From assembly GCF_001742165.1 (NCBI RefSeq), contig NZ_CP016443.1:682001-746000 (forward strand): a DNA stretch of 64,000 nt, in the 5' to 3' direction. A program made the translations under genes and the position numbers. Positions 18,668 to 26,902 of this stretch are shown one piece after another (the first letter of the stretch is position 1; every line of letters starts with the position of its first letter). This DNA comes from Burkholderia stabilis (GTDB taxonomy: Bacteria > Pseudomonadota > Gammaproteobacteria > Burkholderiales > Burkholderiaceae). A model generated the notes under the pieces. It was given only the letters and a program-made list of their open reading frames with translations. It was not told the origin of the DNA and ran no database searches.

Positions 18668-20041
18668 ATGAATGCCGACGAATACCTGCGTGAAGATGGA
18701 ATTGGACTTGCCACCTTGATAATCAAGGGAGAGGTAAGTGCGGCAGAAGTTGCGCAAGCCGCAATAGCGCGGATCGAGGAAAAGAATCCGTCGATCAACG
18801 CCGTCATCATGAAGAACCATGACGCGATTTCGAATGCAGCCGAAACAGGTGCAAGCCCGCTATATGGCGTGCCGTTTCTTCTGAAAGACGTGAATCTTTA
18901 TTCGCGCGACATGCCGACTACTTTTGGTTCGTCTTATTTTCGTCAAGCGGCGCCGCGTCCGGACAGTGTCATGGTCGAACGCTGGAGAGCGGCGGGATTG
19001 ACGATCCTCGGCAAGACGAATACGCCTGAATTCGCGGCCGAATTCGTGACCGAGCCCCGCGCCTATGGCGTGACGCGCAACCCCGCCAATCCCGCTGTGA
19101 CCGTGGGAGGAAGCAGTGGTGGCGCAGCGGCAGCGGTGGCTTCAGGCATGGTACCCGTCGCACATGCAACCGATCTCGGCGGCTCGATCCGGATCCCTGC
19201 GTCCTGCTGTGGCGTATTCGGATTCAAGCCGACTGCCGGCCTCAATCCCGTCGGGCCGTACTTCGCGGAAATTGCCGGAGGATTGAATTCCGACCACGTC
19301 GTCACGAGGAGCGTGAGAGACAGCGCGGCCTCGCTGGATATCACCGCAGCAACTGCTCGTGGCGACAGCTATCTTGCAGCCTTGTCGCGACCGCTCCGAA
19401 AACTCAGGATCGGAATCGGCAAGCGCGCGCCATCCGGAGAGATGGCGGGAGCCAATCAGGTCAGCGCTGTCGAACAGGTCGCGCGTGCGCTCGAGGATGC
19501 CGGACACGCGATCACCGAGTATCGGTATCCGGCTGCCACGGCGTCGGCCGAATGGTTCGACATGCTCTGGATTTACGACATCCTGGATCTTGTCGACGAG
19601 CGTGCGCGCGAGATCGGCAAGCAACCGGAGGACAACGATCTCGAGCAATTGACGTGGCATCTTCTGGAAAAAGCACGTCAGGGCGGTGTCGACGGATATC
19701 AGCGTGCGCAGATTTGCCGCCGCGCATACGTCGACGAATATCTTGCGTCGCTCGGCGATATCGATATCTTGCTGACGCCGACACTTTCACAAGACCCCGC
19801 GCCAGTCGGAACGTTGTCCTTCAATCGTTTCCCGAACATCGAAAGCTGGGGAGAAACCGGCTACCGATTCGCGCCATTCTCCATTCCAGCGAACCTCTGC
19901 GGCCAGCCGGCCGCGTCATGCCCGACGTTCAAGACGGCCGACGGACTACCGGTGGGCGTACAAATTGCGGCGAAGCCGGGTGAGGACGCGTTACTGTTGC
20001 AACTTGCCGCCCAGATCGAGGCAATCGTCGGCTGGAGGTGA
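18668..20041 (+). CDS. Amidase (amidase signature family)
   Basis: A 457-residue amidase-signature enzyme with the full Ser-cisSer-Lys triad: Lys73 in FLLKDVN, the cis-Ser in [10 protein letters not shown] (about Ser150) and nucleophile Ser173 in [11 protein letters not shown]. These enzymes hydrolyse amides to acid and ammonia. It starts 108 bases after the ChoX-like gene on the same strand, so the two may share a transcript and a substrate class. The ribosome site is weak. The substrate cannot be read from sequence; the pairing with a choline-type binding protein and a BetI-like regulator suggests a cationic amide. Confidence 0.88.
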   Translation: MNADEYLREDGIGLATLIIKGEVSAAEVAQAAIARIEEKNPSINAVIMKNHDAISNAAETGASPLYGVPFLLKDVNLYSRDMPTTFGSSYFRQAAPRPDSVMVERWRAAGLTILGKTNTPEFAAEFVTEPRAYGVTRNPANPAVTVGGSSGGAAAAVASGMVPVAHATDLGGSIRIPASCCGVFGFKPTAGLNPVGPYFAEIAGGLNSDHVVTRSVRDSAASLDITAATARGDSYLAALSRPLRKLRIGIGKRAPSGEMAGANQVSAVEQVARALEDAGHAITEYRYPAATASAEWFDMLWIYDILDLVDERAREIGKQPEDNDLEQLTWHLLEKARQGGVDGYQRAQICRRAYVDEYLASLGDIDILLTPTLSQDPAPVGTLSFNRFPNIESWGETGYRFAPFSIPANLCGQPAASCPTFKTADGLPVGVQIAAKPGEDALLLQLAAQIEAIVGWR

Positions 20042-20347
20042 CGCTTCGTCAATCAACGCAACACCACCGACCACTGACAACGTCGACAAGGCGTTCGGCT
20101 GACTCGACACTCCGGCGGTTGAACGTCTGAAACTGCCCGAACGCCGACCGTTACCTCCGCGCTCCCCCCATCCCGCGAAGCATCGTTCCTTCCCCGCCTT
20201 TCCCGTGACAACGGTCGCCGCTCTGCGGCGACACGCGTTTTTGCCACGATCACGACAAAACGTCTACAATTGGACAATCCATCGACCGGCACGCCGCAGC
20301 ACTTGATCGCGTGCAAACCGTAACCTCTCGGCCTTCCCCGGAACACC
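20042..20347. other. Intergenic region before the deacylase operon
   Basis: This 306-base spacer has no gene. It carries the candidate promoter at 20241-20270. Confidence 0.5.
20241..20270 (+). promoter_or_regulatory. Sigma-70 promoter of the deacylase-regulator-dehydratase operon
   Basis: TTGCCA (20241-20246) and TACAAT (20265-20270) are 18 bases apart, each one base from consensus. Transcription would start near 20277, leaving a leader of about 70 bases before the ATG at 20348. Confidence 0.65.
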
Positions 20348-20863
20348 ATGAGCGACCACCCCGTTTTCGACGTGCTGTGCGACCTGCTGACCACCTCCGG
20401 TGCACGCTTCCGCGTGCTGGAGCACCCGGCCGAAGGCAAATCCGACGTGATCGCCGCGATCCGCGGCACGCGCCCGGAACAGGGCGCGAAGGCGATGCTC
20501 TGCACGTTCAAGGACGGCGGCGACACCACCGCGCTCGCCGTGATCCCCGGCCACCTGAAGATCGATTTCCGCAAAGTCGCCGATGCCGTCGGCCGCCGCA
20601 AGGCGACGCTCGCGCCGCCCGACGTCGCCGCCACCGTCACGCGCTGCGTGATGGGCGCCGTGCCGCCGTTCGTGTTCGACGGCAACGTGACGCTCGTCGT
20701 CGATCCCGTTTTGGTCGAGCGCAACGACGAAATCGCATTCAACGCGGGCCGCCTCGACCGCTCGGTCGTGCTCGATTCGGCCGACTACGTGCGGATCGCG
20801 CGTCCGCTGCTGGCCGACATCACGCGGCCCGAAGCGGCCGACGGCGACGTGCTCGCCGGATGA
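20348..20863 (+). CDS. YbaK/EbsC-type aminoacyl-tRNA deacylase-like protein
   Basis: A 171-residue protein of the YbaK/ProX-cis editing fold, which hydrolyses wrongly charged tRNAs. Family traits are FRVLEHPAEG at the N-terminus, GTRPEQGAKAMLCTFKDG, the HLKIDFRKVADAVGRRKATLA helix region and GAVPPFVFD near residue 100. It acts in the cytosol without an attached synthetase. Its stop overlaps an upstream in-frame ATG of the next gene (ATGA at 20860-20863). Together with the regulator and PLP enzyme behind it, this suggests an operon dealing with an unusual amino acid; that link is inference. Confidence 0.8.
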   Translation: MSDHPVFDVLCDLLTTSGARFRVLEHPAEGKSDVIAAIRGTRPEQGAKAMLCTFKDGGDTTALAVIPGHLKIDFRKVADAVGRRKATLAPPDVAATVTRCVMGAVPPFVFDGNVTLVVDPVLVERNDEIAFNAGRLDRSVVLDSADYVRIARPLLADITRPEAADGDVLAG

Positions 20864-20925
20864 CCGCACCCGCACGCCGCCACATCGCCCCCAAATCCGC
20901 CAGCCTCACCGAACGCGACCACACC

Positions 20926-21564
20926 ATGACCACGCCCCGAAAGAAAGCACTGTCCGAGCAGGCGTCGCTGATCGAACAGGTGCAGCGCATCGCCGAAGGG
21001 CTCGGCGAGATGTTCGCGCCGTTCACCGAGGTCGTGGTTCACGACCTTCGCACGCCGGAGCATGCGATCCTCGCGATCCACAACAACCTGTCCGGACGCG
21101 CGATCGGCGATCCCGCGACGGAACTCGGCCTCGCGCGCATCGCGGACGACGATTTCCCGCAGGTGATCGCGAACTACGCGAATCGCTTCGCCGACGGCCG
21201 CACCGCGAAAAGCACGTCGATCGGCGTCAAGGATTCAAACGGGCGCTACGTGGCCGCGCTGTGCCTGAATGCCGACATCACGCTGTTCCGCGGCTTCCAG
21301 GGCATGCTGAACCGGTTCTGCAGCACGGACGGCGAAGCCGTCGTCGACACGCTCGACCCGGCCGGCGCGGACGCGATCCGTCAACGCATCGACGCGTTCG
21401 CGACGCGCCTCGCGACGACGCCGCGCGAGCTCAAAACCGACCAGCGCCGCGAGCTGATGCAGACGCTGAAAGCCGACGGCTTTCTCGAAGTGCGCCGTGC
21501 GATGGAGATCGTGTCGCAGCATCTCGGCGTATCGCGCGCGACCGTGTACAACGATGCGAAATGA
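20926..21564 (+). CDS. YheO/DauR-family transcriptional regulator (PAS-like plus helix-turn-helix)
   Basis: A 212-residue protein with an N-terminal YheO-type PAS-like domain (PFTEVVVHDLRTPEHAILAIHNNLSGRAIGD, residues about 30-60) and a C-terminal helix-turn-helix (MEIVSQHLGVSRATVYNDAK). DauR, the known member, represses D-arginine catabolism in Pseudomonas. The start at 20926 is the first ATG close to family sequence; an ATG at 20860 overlapping the upstream stop would add 22 residues and is possible. It lies between the deacylase and the dehydratase genes and probably controls the operon in response to an amino-acid derivative. Confidence 0.83.
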   Translation: MTTPRKKALSEQASLIEQVQRIAEGLGEMFAPFTEVVVHDLRTPEHAILAIHNNLSGRAIGDPATELGLARIADDDFPQVIANYANRFADGRTAKSTSIGVKDSNGRYVAALCLNADITLFRGFQGMLNRFCSTDGEAVVDTLDPAGADAIRQRIDAFATRLATTPRELKTDQRRELMQTLKADGFLEVRRAMEIVSQHLGVSRATVYNDAK

Positions 21565-21615
21565 TGCAGGCGCCCTGCTTTCCCGTTGACTGACCTTTTC
21601 GACTCTCGAGCCACC

Positions 21616-22590
21616 ATGAACTCTCCGACTCTCCCCACGTACGACGACGTCGCCGCCGCCGCGGCCCGGCTCGAAGGCCACGCGCACCGCACGCCGGTGA
21701 TGACGTCGCGCACGATCGACGAAGCGCTCGGCGCGCAGGTGTTCTTCAAGTGCGAGAACCTGCAGCGCATGGGCGCGTTCAAGTTCCGCGGCGCGTTCAA
21801 CGCGCTGTCGCGCTTCAATGCGGAGCAGCGCCGCAACGGCGTCGTCGCATTCTCGTCCGGCAACCATGCGCAGGCGATCGCGCTGTCGGCGCGCATCCTC
21901 GGCATTCCGGCGACGATCGTGATGCCGCAGGACGCGCCGGCTGCGAAGATGGAAGCGACGCGCGGCTATGGCGGCAAGGTCGTGACCTACGATCGCTACA
22001 CCGAGGACCGCGAGCAGATCGGTCGCGATCTCGCGGCGCAGCACGGGCTCACGCTGATCCCGCCCTACGACCACGCGGACGTGATCGCCGGCCAGGGCAC
22101 GGCGGCCAAGGAACTGTTCGACGAAGTCGGGCCGCTCGACGCGGTATTCACGCCGCTCGGCGGCGGCGGGCTGCTGTCGGGCACGGCGCTCGCCACGCGC
22201 GCGCTGTCGCCGAATGCGAAGCTGTACGGCGTCGAGCCGGAAGCCGGCAACGACGGCCAGCAATCGTTCCGCTCGGGCGCGATCGTGCATATCGACACGC
22301 CGCGCACGATCGCCGACGGCGCGCAGACGCAGCATCTCGGCAACCTGACGTTCCCGATCATCCGCCGCGACGTCGACGACATCCTGACCGCGACGGACGC
22401 GGAACTGGTCGACTGCATGCGCTTCTTCGCGACCCGTATGAAGATTGTCGTCGAGCCGACCGGCTGCCTGTCGTTCGCCGCCGTGCGGCGCATGAAAGAC
22501 GAGCTGCAAGGCAAGCGCGTCGGCATCGTCATCAGCGGCGGCAACGTCGATCTGGAGAACTTCTGCGCGCTGGTGTCGGCATCCGCCTGA
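21616..22590 (+). CDS. Threonine ammonia-lyase / serine-racemase-type PLP enzyme (possibly threo-3-hydroxyaspartate ammonia-lyase)
   Basis: A 324-residue fold-type II PLP enzyme. The PLP lysine lies in RMGAFKFRGAFNAL, the phosphate loop is GGGGLLSG near residue 180, and FSSGNHAQAIAL is the substrate loop. The length fits catabolic threonine dehydratase, serine racemase and threo-3-hydroxyaspartate ammonia-lyase, all without the ACT domain of biosynthetic IlvA. It deaminates a beta-hydroxy amino acid to a keto acid. The ATG at 21616 is preferred over 21586 because conserved sequence begins there. It is the last gene of the operon with the DauR-type regulator. Confidence 0.87.
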   Translation: MNSPTLPTYDDVAAAAARLEGHAHRTPVMTSRTIDEALGAQVFFKCENLQRMGAFKFRGAFNALSRFNAEQRRNGVVAFSSGNHAQAIALSARILGIPATIVMPQDAPAAKMEATRGYGGKVVTYDRYTEDREQIGRDLAAQHGLTLIPPYDHADVIAGQGTAAKELFDEVGPLDAVFTPLGGGGLLSGTALATRALSPNAKLYGVEPEAGNDGQQSFRSGAIVHIDTPRTIADGAQTQHLGNLTFPIIRRDVDDILTATDAELVDCMRFFATRMKIVVEPTGCLSFAAVRRMKDELQGKRVGIVISGGNVDLENFCALVSASA

Positions 22591-22709
22591 GCGTCGCGGC
22601 GCGCGCGGAAACATTCCGTCATCCGCGCGCCTTCGCGCCTTCACGTCGCGTTAAGTTTCGCGCCCTAGACTGATTACGTTGTCCCGCAGTCAGTCGTGAA
22701 GGAGCCACC

Positions 22710-22958
22710 ATGAACACGCACGCGATCGTCGCCGCCGCCCTGGCGGCCGCTTCCCTTTCGGCGTTCGCTCAACCGGGCGTTACGTCATCCGGTTTTCCCG
22801 CCGCATCGCCGCGCGACGCCGTCGCGCAGGCCACCCACCGTTCGCCTGCCGCATTGCCGGCCGCCGGCTTCGTGCTCGCGAAGATCGATCAGAACAATAC
22901 GCCGCCCGATCGCGGCGGCGACCCGAGCGGCCGCACGCACGCCGGCACGCACATGTAA
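22710..22958 (+). CDS. Small exported protein, 82 aa, unknown function
   Basis: An 82-residue protein with a clear signal peptide (MNTHAIVAAALAAASLSAFA, cleavage before QPG) and a strong ribosome site (GAAGGAG, spacing about 6). The mature part is short, Pro/Ala/Gly-rich and ends TPPDRGGDPSGRTHAGTHM. No family was recognised. It is 119 bases from the dehydratase gene and probably has its own promoter. It is followed by a hairpin that also faces the convergent SDR gene. Confidence 0.7.
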   Translation: MNTHAIVAAALAAASLSAFAQPGVTSSGFPAASPRDAVAQATHRSPAALPAAGFVLAKIDQNNTPPDRGGDPSGRTHAGTHM

Positions 22959-22966
22959 CGACGCGC

Positions 22967-22991
22967 GCCGGTCGCGGCTGCCGCGACCGGC
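22967..22991. terminator. Hairpin between convergent genes
   Basis: A perfect 11-bp stem GCCGGTCGCGG / CCGCGACCGGC with a 3-base loop lies between the stop of the small exported gene and the stop of the SDR at 23000. No T-run follows on either strand; it may act as a bidirectional terminator. Confidence 0.45.
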
Positions 22992-22999
22992 CGTCATCG

Positions 23000-23824
23000 T
23001 CAGAACGACGGCAGCGACGGATCGCGCGCGGCGAGGATGTCGTCGGTGCGCCGCTGCAGCGCGCCGTCGATCGTCTCCGGTTGCGGAATCAGCCAGTAAC
23101 GCCCTTCGCGGATGCCGTCGAACACACGCTCGGCGAACGCGTCGGGCGTGAGCCCGTGCGCGTTCAGCATCGAGCGCATCGTGTCGACGAAGCCGCGCAC
23201 TTCGGGCCGGTCGTGCGCAGCGCCGAACGGATCGTTGAAGATGCCCGACTGCACGGGCCCCGGCGCGAGCAGCGACACGCCCACCGGCGCGCCGAGCATC
23301 TTCAGTTCGCCGTACAGCGATTCGGTCAGCGCGACGACCGCGAATTTGGTCGCCGAATAAGGCGACATCAGCGGGCTCGGCAGGAACCCACCGACCGATG
23401 CGGTGTTCACGACGCGCGCCGGCACGTTGCGCTCGAGCATGCGCGGCACGAAGCTGCGAATCCCGTTCAGCACGCCGTGCACGTTGATCGCGAAGCTGCG
23501 CTCGAAGCGCTCCGGCGTGATTTCCCAGCTGAAGCCGGTCGCCATCACGCCCGCATTGTTGAACAGCAGGTCGACGCCGCCGAAGCGTTGCCATGCGGCT
23601 TCCGCGAGCGCGTCGACGGCTTCCGGCCGGCTCACGTCGGTCGGCACGCACAGCACGTCGGTATCGAGCGTTGCGGCGAACGCGTCGAGCTTCGCCGGGT
23701 CGAGATCGGCCAGCACGACGCGCATGCCGAGCGCGGCCGCGTGGCGCGCGAGCCCGCTGCCGATGCCGCTGGCCGCGCCGGTAATCACGGCGGTGCCGCC
23801 GTCGAAGCGAATCGATTTCGTCAT
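23000..23824 (-). CDS. SDR family oxidoreductase
   Basis: A 274-residue classical SDR with TGAASGIG near residue 16, NNAGVMA near 90, Ser in NTASVGG, YSATK active site and LLAPGPVQSG. Asp in LADLDPAKL after strand 2 indicates NAD(H). It has a longer C-terminal tail than minimal SDRs, as seen in SDRs acting on larger hydrophobic alcohols. Its ATG is one base after the stop of the upstream SDR (23826-24701), so the two are tightly coupled. Last gene of the operon that starts at 26735. Substrate unknown. Confidence 0.86.
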   Translation of the reverse strand: MTKSIRFDGGTAVITGAASGIGSGLARHAAALGMRVVLADLDPAKLDAFAATLDTDVLCVPTDVSRPEAVDALAEAAWQRFGGVDLLFNNAGVMATGFSWEITPERFERSFAINVHGVLNGIRSFVPRMLERNVPARVVNTASVGGFLPSPLMSPYSATKFAVVALTESLYGELKMLGAPVGVSLLAPGPVQSGIFNDPFGAAHDRPEVRGFVDTMRSMLNAHGLTPDAFAERVFDGIREGRYWLIPQPETIDGALQRRTDDILAARDPSLPSF

Positions 23825-23825
23825 A

Positions 23826-24701
23826 TCAGAATCCTGTCGGGTCGATGTGGGGATGTGCGTAGTCGGGGATCACCGGCGGCGGCAGCGGCGTGCGGCCGTC
23901 GAGCGAACGCACGGCAAGGCGCTGTGCGAGCGGGAAATGCAGGCTGTGCGTGACGAGGCCCGTGCGTTCGCGCGCCGGCAGGCTGCACAGCGCGAGCGCG
24001 GTTTCGGCGAGATACGCGACGTCCTCGGTCGGATAGCCTTCGGGGATGTAGCGCGCCGCGCCCGGCGTGCGGATCGCCGTGCTCGGCGCGACGAGATTCA
24101 CCGCGATGCCGTCGGCTTCGAGTTCGGCCGCGAGCCCCTGCGTGAAGCGCGACAGCGCGGCCTTCACCGCCGCATAGACGGTCGCGCCGCCCGCGCGCGA
24201 GAAATCATCGAACGGCCGCAGCGGCGCCAGCGCCGTCACCGAGCCGACGTTCACGATCCAGCCGGCGCCGCGCGCGCGCATCAGCGGGATCGCGGCCTGG
24301 GCCAGCGCGAACGGAATGCGCAGATAGTGTTCGATCGTCGTGTCGAACATCGTCATCGGCATCGCGTCGACGCACGCGTAATCGGCCACGCCTGCATTGT
24401 TCACGAGGATGTCGAGGCCGCCGGCCGCGTCGGCCGCGCGCCCGACGAGTGCGTCGCGCTCGGCCGCGTTCGACAGGTCGGCCGCGAGCGCGATGGCCCG
24501 GCCGCCGGCCTGTTCGATCAGTGCAACCGTTTCGGCGAGCGTGCCGGCGGTGCCGGCCGATTGCGTGAGGCTGCGTGCGGTGACGACGACGGTCGCGCCT
24601 TCGGATGCGAGGCGCTGCGCGATCGCGCGGCCGATGCCGCGGCTCGCGCCGGTCACGAGTGCGCACTTGCCCGCGAGGATCGCGGTTCGGGTGTCGGTCA
24701 T
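23826..24701 (-). CDS. SDR family oxidoreductase with insertion before the active site
   Basis: A 291-residue SDR: TGASRGIG near residue 17, NNAGVAD, Ser in NVGSVTAL, then an insertion of about ten residues (PFDDFSRAGG) before YAAVK. The tetrad Asn is not evident (TIEHYLRIPF in its place). VTARSLTQ after strand 2 suggests NADP(H). CTGGAGAC precedes the ATG. The C-terminal part (RYIPEGYPTEDVAYLAETALALCS) is typical of SDRs found in catabolic operons for large acyl or alicyclic compounds. It lies between the MDR oxidoreductase and another SDR. Confidence 0.84.
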   Translation of the reverse strand: MTDTRTAILAGKCALVTGASRGIGRAIAQRLASEGATVVVTARSLTQSAGTAGTLAETVALIEQAGGRAIALAADLSNAAERDALVGRAADAAGGLDILVNNAGVADYACVDAMPMTMFDTTIEHYLRIPFALAQAAIPLMRARGAGWIVNVGSVTALAPLRPFDDFSRAGGATVYAAVKAALSRFTQGLAAELEADGIAVNLVAPSTAIRTPGAARYIPEGYPTEDVAYLAETALALCSLPARERTGLVTHSLHFPLAQRLAVRSLDGRTPLPPPVIPDYAHPHIDPTGF

Positions 24702-24731
24702 GATGTCTCCAGAAATTTTGATGCGAGCCGT

Positions 24732-25724
24732 TCAGCCCGCGATATCCGCAACGTGCAGCACGAGCTTGGTTTTCGCCTCGCCCGTTTGAACGAGATCGAG
24801 CGCCCGGGCCGCCTGTTCGAGCGGGAAACTGTCGAAACGCGGCACGCGCAACTCGCGCCGGCCGAGCCGTTCGGCAATCGATGCGAGCGTGTGGCCGCTC
24901 GGCATCCGGCTGTAGGTCATCGCGGTGCGCAGCCCGCGCCGCGCGGCGTCGGCGCCCGTCGCGGCCAGCCGCTCGGCATCGCCGGCCGCGAGCGTCATGA
25001 TGTTCACGAGCGTGCCGCCCGGCGCGAGCAGGTCGAGCGCGCCGGGCAGCGTGTCGCCGCCGACCGCGTCGAGCACGAGATCGACGCCGCCGGGCGCCCA
25101 GGCATGCACCGCAGCGGCGATGTCCGGTGCGCGATAGTCGATGGCGGCCTCCGCACCCAACGATTCGACCGTGTCGAGATTGCGCGCCGAACACGTCGCC
25201 GCGACGCGCGCGCCGGCCTGGGCCGCGAGCTGGATCGCGAACGTGCCGACCGCGCCCGCGCCGCCGTGCACCAGCACGGTCTGCCCGGCGCGCAGCCCGC
25301 CGTCGTCGAACAGGCCGGCCCACGCGGCCAGCGCGGGCGTCGGCGTGGCCGCCGCTTCCGCGAAGCTCACCGCGTCGGGCAGCCGCACGACCGAGTCGTG
25401 GCGCACCGCGACGTATTCGGCATACGCGCCCCAGCGCCCCGCGCCGACATCGGTCTGCGCGAACACGCGCATGCCGGGCGCGAAACCGTCGACGCCGTCG
25501 CCGACCGCCTCGACCACGCCCGCCGCATCGAAACCGATCACGAACGGAAACGTGTACTGCATGAACGCGCCGAGATAACCTTCCCGGCATTTCCAGTCGG
25601 CGGGATTGACGCCCGCATACGCGACGCGGATCAGCACGTCGCCGGGGCCCGGCTTCGGCGCCGAAACGTCGGCCAGCCGCAATGCGTCGGAATGGCCGAC
25701 GCGGTCGATCAAAAGGGCTCGCAT
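24732..25724 (-). CDS. NAD(P)H:quinone-oxidoreductase-type MDR (zinc-independent)
   Basis: A 330-residue medium-chain dehydrogenase/reductase of the quinone oxidoreductase type. N-terminal GroES-like fold (PGPGDVLIRVAYAGVNPADWK) is followed by HGGAGAVGTFAIQLAAQAGARV, the NADP(H) Rossmann site near residue 150. The zinc ligands of alcohol dehydrogenases are absent. Such enzymes reduce quinones or enone double bonds. The start at 25724 has CTGGAGACACGAAG upstream; the frame is open to 26150 without family sequence. In the operon it could reduce an enone next to the SDR steps. Confidence 0.86.
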   Translation of the reverse strand: MRALLIDRVGHSDALRLADVSAPKPGPGDVLIRVAYAGVNPADWKCREGYLGAFMQYTFPFVIGFDAAGVVEAVGDGVDGFAPGMRVFAQTDVGAGRWGAYAEYVAVRHDSVVRLPDAVSFAEAAATPTPALAAWAGLFDDGGLRAGQTVLVHGGAGAVGTFAIQLAAQAGARVAATCSARNLDTVESLGAEAAIDYRAPDIAAAVHAWAPGGVDLVLDAVGGDTLPGALDLLAPGGTLVNIMTLAAGDAERLAATGADAARRGLRTAMTYSRMPSGHTLASIAERLGRRELRVPRFDSFPLEQAARALDLVQTGEAKTKLVLHVADIAG

Positions 25725-25768
25725 CTTCGTGTCTCCAGTTTTTTTGTGGGTGGGGTGCGCGCCGTGCG

Positions 25769-26401
25769 TCACGTCGCCGTATCGGCCAGCAGGCTCGATG
25801 CGAGCGGACAGAACGCATGCGAGATCGCGTCGACCGTCCAGTCGGGGCTTTCGGCGTCGAACCGGCGGTCGACCCAGCCCCAGTGATACGGATGCATCAG
25901 GTATTCGCCGAGCAGATCGCCGACGTGCGCGAATTCCTGCTGCCACACGTGCGTCCAGGCACCCGGCGTCTCGATCCGGCTCAGTCGCCAGTTGCGGATG
26001 CCGGGCATGAATGCGGGCATCTGCAGCAACTCGCTTTCGAGCGCGGCGACTTGCGTTTCGCTGGCCTGCGGCCGCGTGCGCAGCATCAGCGTGCGCCACA
26101 CGCCGTCGTGCAACCCGGGTTCGCGCAGGCCGCCGCCGATCGGGCGACAAACGGCGCCGTCGATGCGTGCGATGCCCGGCAGCCGAGCCAGCGTGGCGAA
26201 ATCCGTGGCAGGATCGACCACGGGCGCATCGCGCAACACGTCGAGCGTGTAGTCGCCCGCGCCCCAGCTACCTTCCTGATTGCGCGCGAGCGTCACACGT
26301 CTCGCGCCGGGCAGCGCACGCGCGGCCTCGCACAATGCATGTTCGATCGCATGCGCATCGCGATCCACCGAAACGAATACCTGCGCCGTGTCATGCCGCA
26401 T
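25769..26401 (-). CDS. Dabb/stress-responsive alpha-beta barrel-like protein
   Basis: A 210-residue protein with two apparent ferredoxin-like halves; the second contains WRTLMLRTRPQASETQVAALESELLQMPAFMPGIRNWRLSRI-like sequence and HVWQQEFAHVGDLLGEYLMHPYHW, the pattern of Dabb-domain proteins. Such proteins are small accessory or catalytic barrels in catabolic operons. Its start overlaps the stop of the upstream 114-residue gene by 11 bases, so the pair is coupled. The function in this operon is not known. Confidence 0.72.
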   Translation of the reverse strand: MRHDTAQVFVSVDRDAHAIEHALCEAARALPGARRVTLARNQEGSWGAGDYTLDVLRDAPVVDPATDFATLARLPGIARIDGAVCRPIGGGLREPGLHDGVWRTLMLRTRPQASETQVAALESELLQMPAFMPGIRNWRLSRIETPGAWTHVWQQEFAHVGDLLGEYLMHPYHWGWVDRRFDAESPDWTVDAISHAFCPLASSLLADTAT

Positions 26402-26735
26402 GGCCGGCCTCCTTCAGGGCAGGCAACGGCGCGTCGGCGTCCGTCATCACATGGCGTCGGCGCGCGTCGCACAGCCCGTCGACCGCCATCCAGAACGCGA
26501 CCACGTCGCCATCGGTCAGCGCGCGCATCCGGTAATAGGACGGCGCATCGTCGACGTGCCAGGTCAGCCACAGCGTGCTCGGCTGCCCCGGCACCGCGAC
26601 CGGCGGCGACACCCAGCGGCCGGCCGCCGTCAGCCCGCGCGCCGCATGGCCCGGCAAGTAGCGGTCGCGCAGCAGCGCGAGCACGTCGGGAATGCGCTCG
26701 GGAGCGAGCGTGATTTCATCTACGATCTGGATCAT
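26391..26735 (-). CDS. Small conserved protein, possible alpha-beta barrel, unknown function
   Basis: A 114-residue protein (MIQIVDEITLAPERIPDVLALLRDRY) with alternating strand-helix pattern: strand, helix, GRWVSPP, then strand LWLTWHVDD and a helix with FWMAVDG. This resembles the NIPSNAP/Dabb dimeric barrel fold. It is the first gene of the operon (26735 down to 23000) and overlaps the next gene by 11 bases. GGACGACACG lies upstream of the ATG. It is divergent from the AraC regulator across 167 bases. Catalytic residues cannot be assigned. Confidence 0.68.
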   Translation of the reverse strand: MIQIVDEITLAPERIPDVLALLRDRYLPGHAARGLTAAGRWVSPPVAVPGQPSTLWLTWHVDDAPSYYRMRALTDGDVVAFWMAVDGLCDARRRHVMTDADAPLPALKEAGHAA

Positions 26736-26902
26736 TCGCGTGTCGTCCGTGGTCGTTCATGGCGGGATGCGTTGCCGGCCTACGCCGTTCCGGCGAGGCC
26801 GAAGGCGGCCGGCGTCGATAGCATTCTTGCGTGGCGACGGTTCGCACACCCCTACCGGCCCGCTCACCGGCCCCTGTCGCAACGATCAGAACGGGAGACA
26901 AC

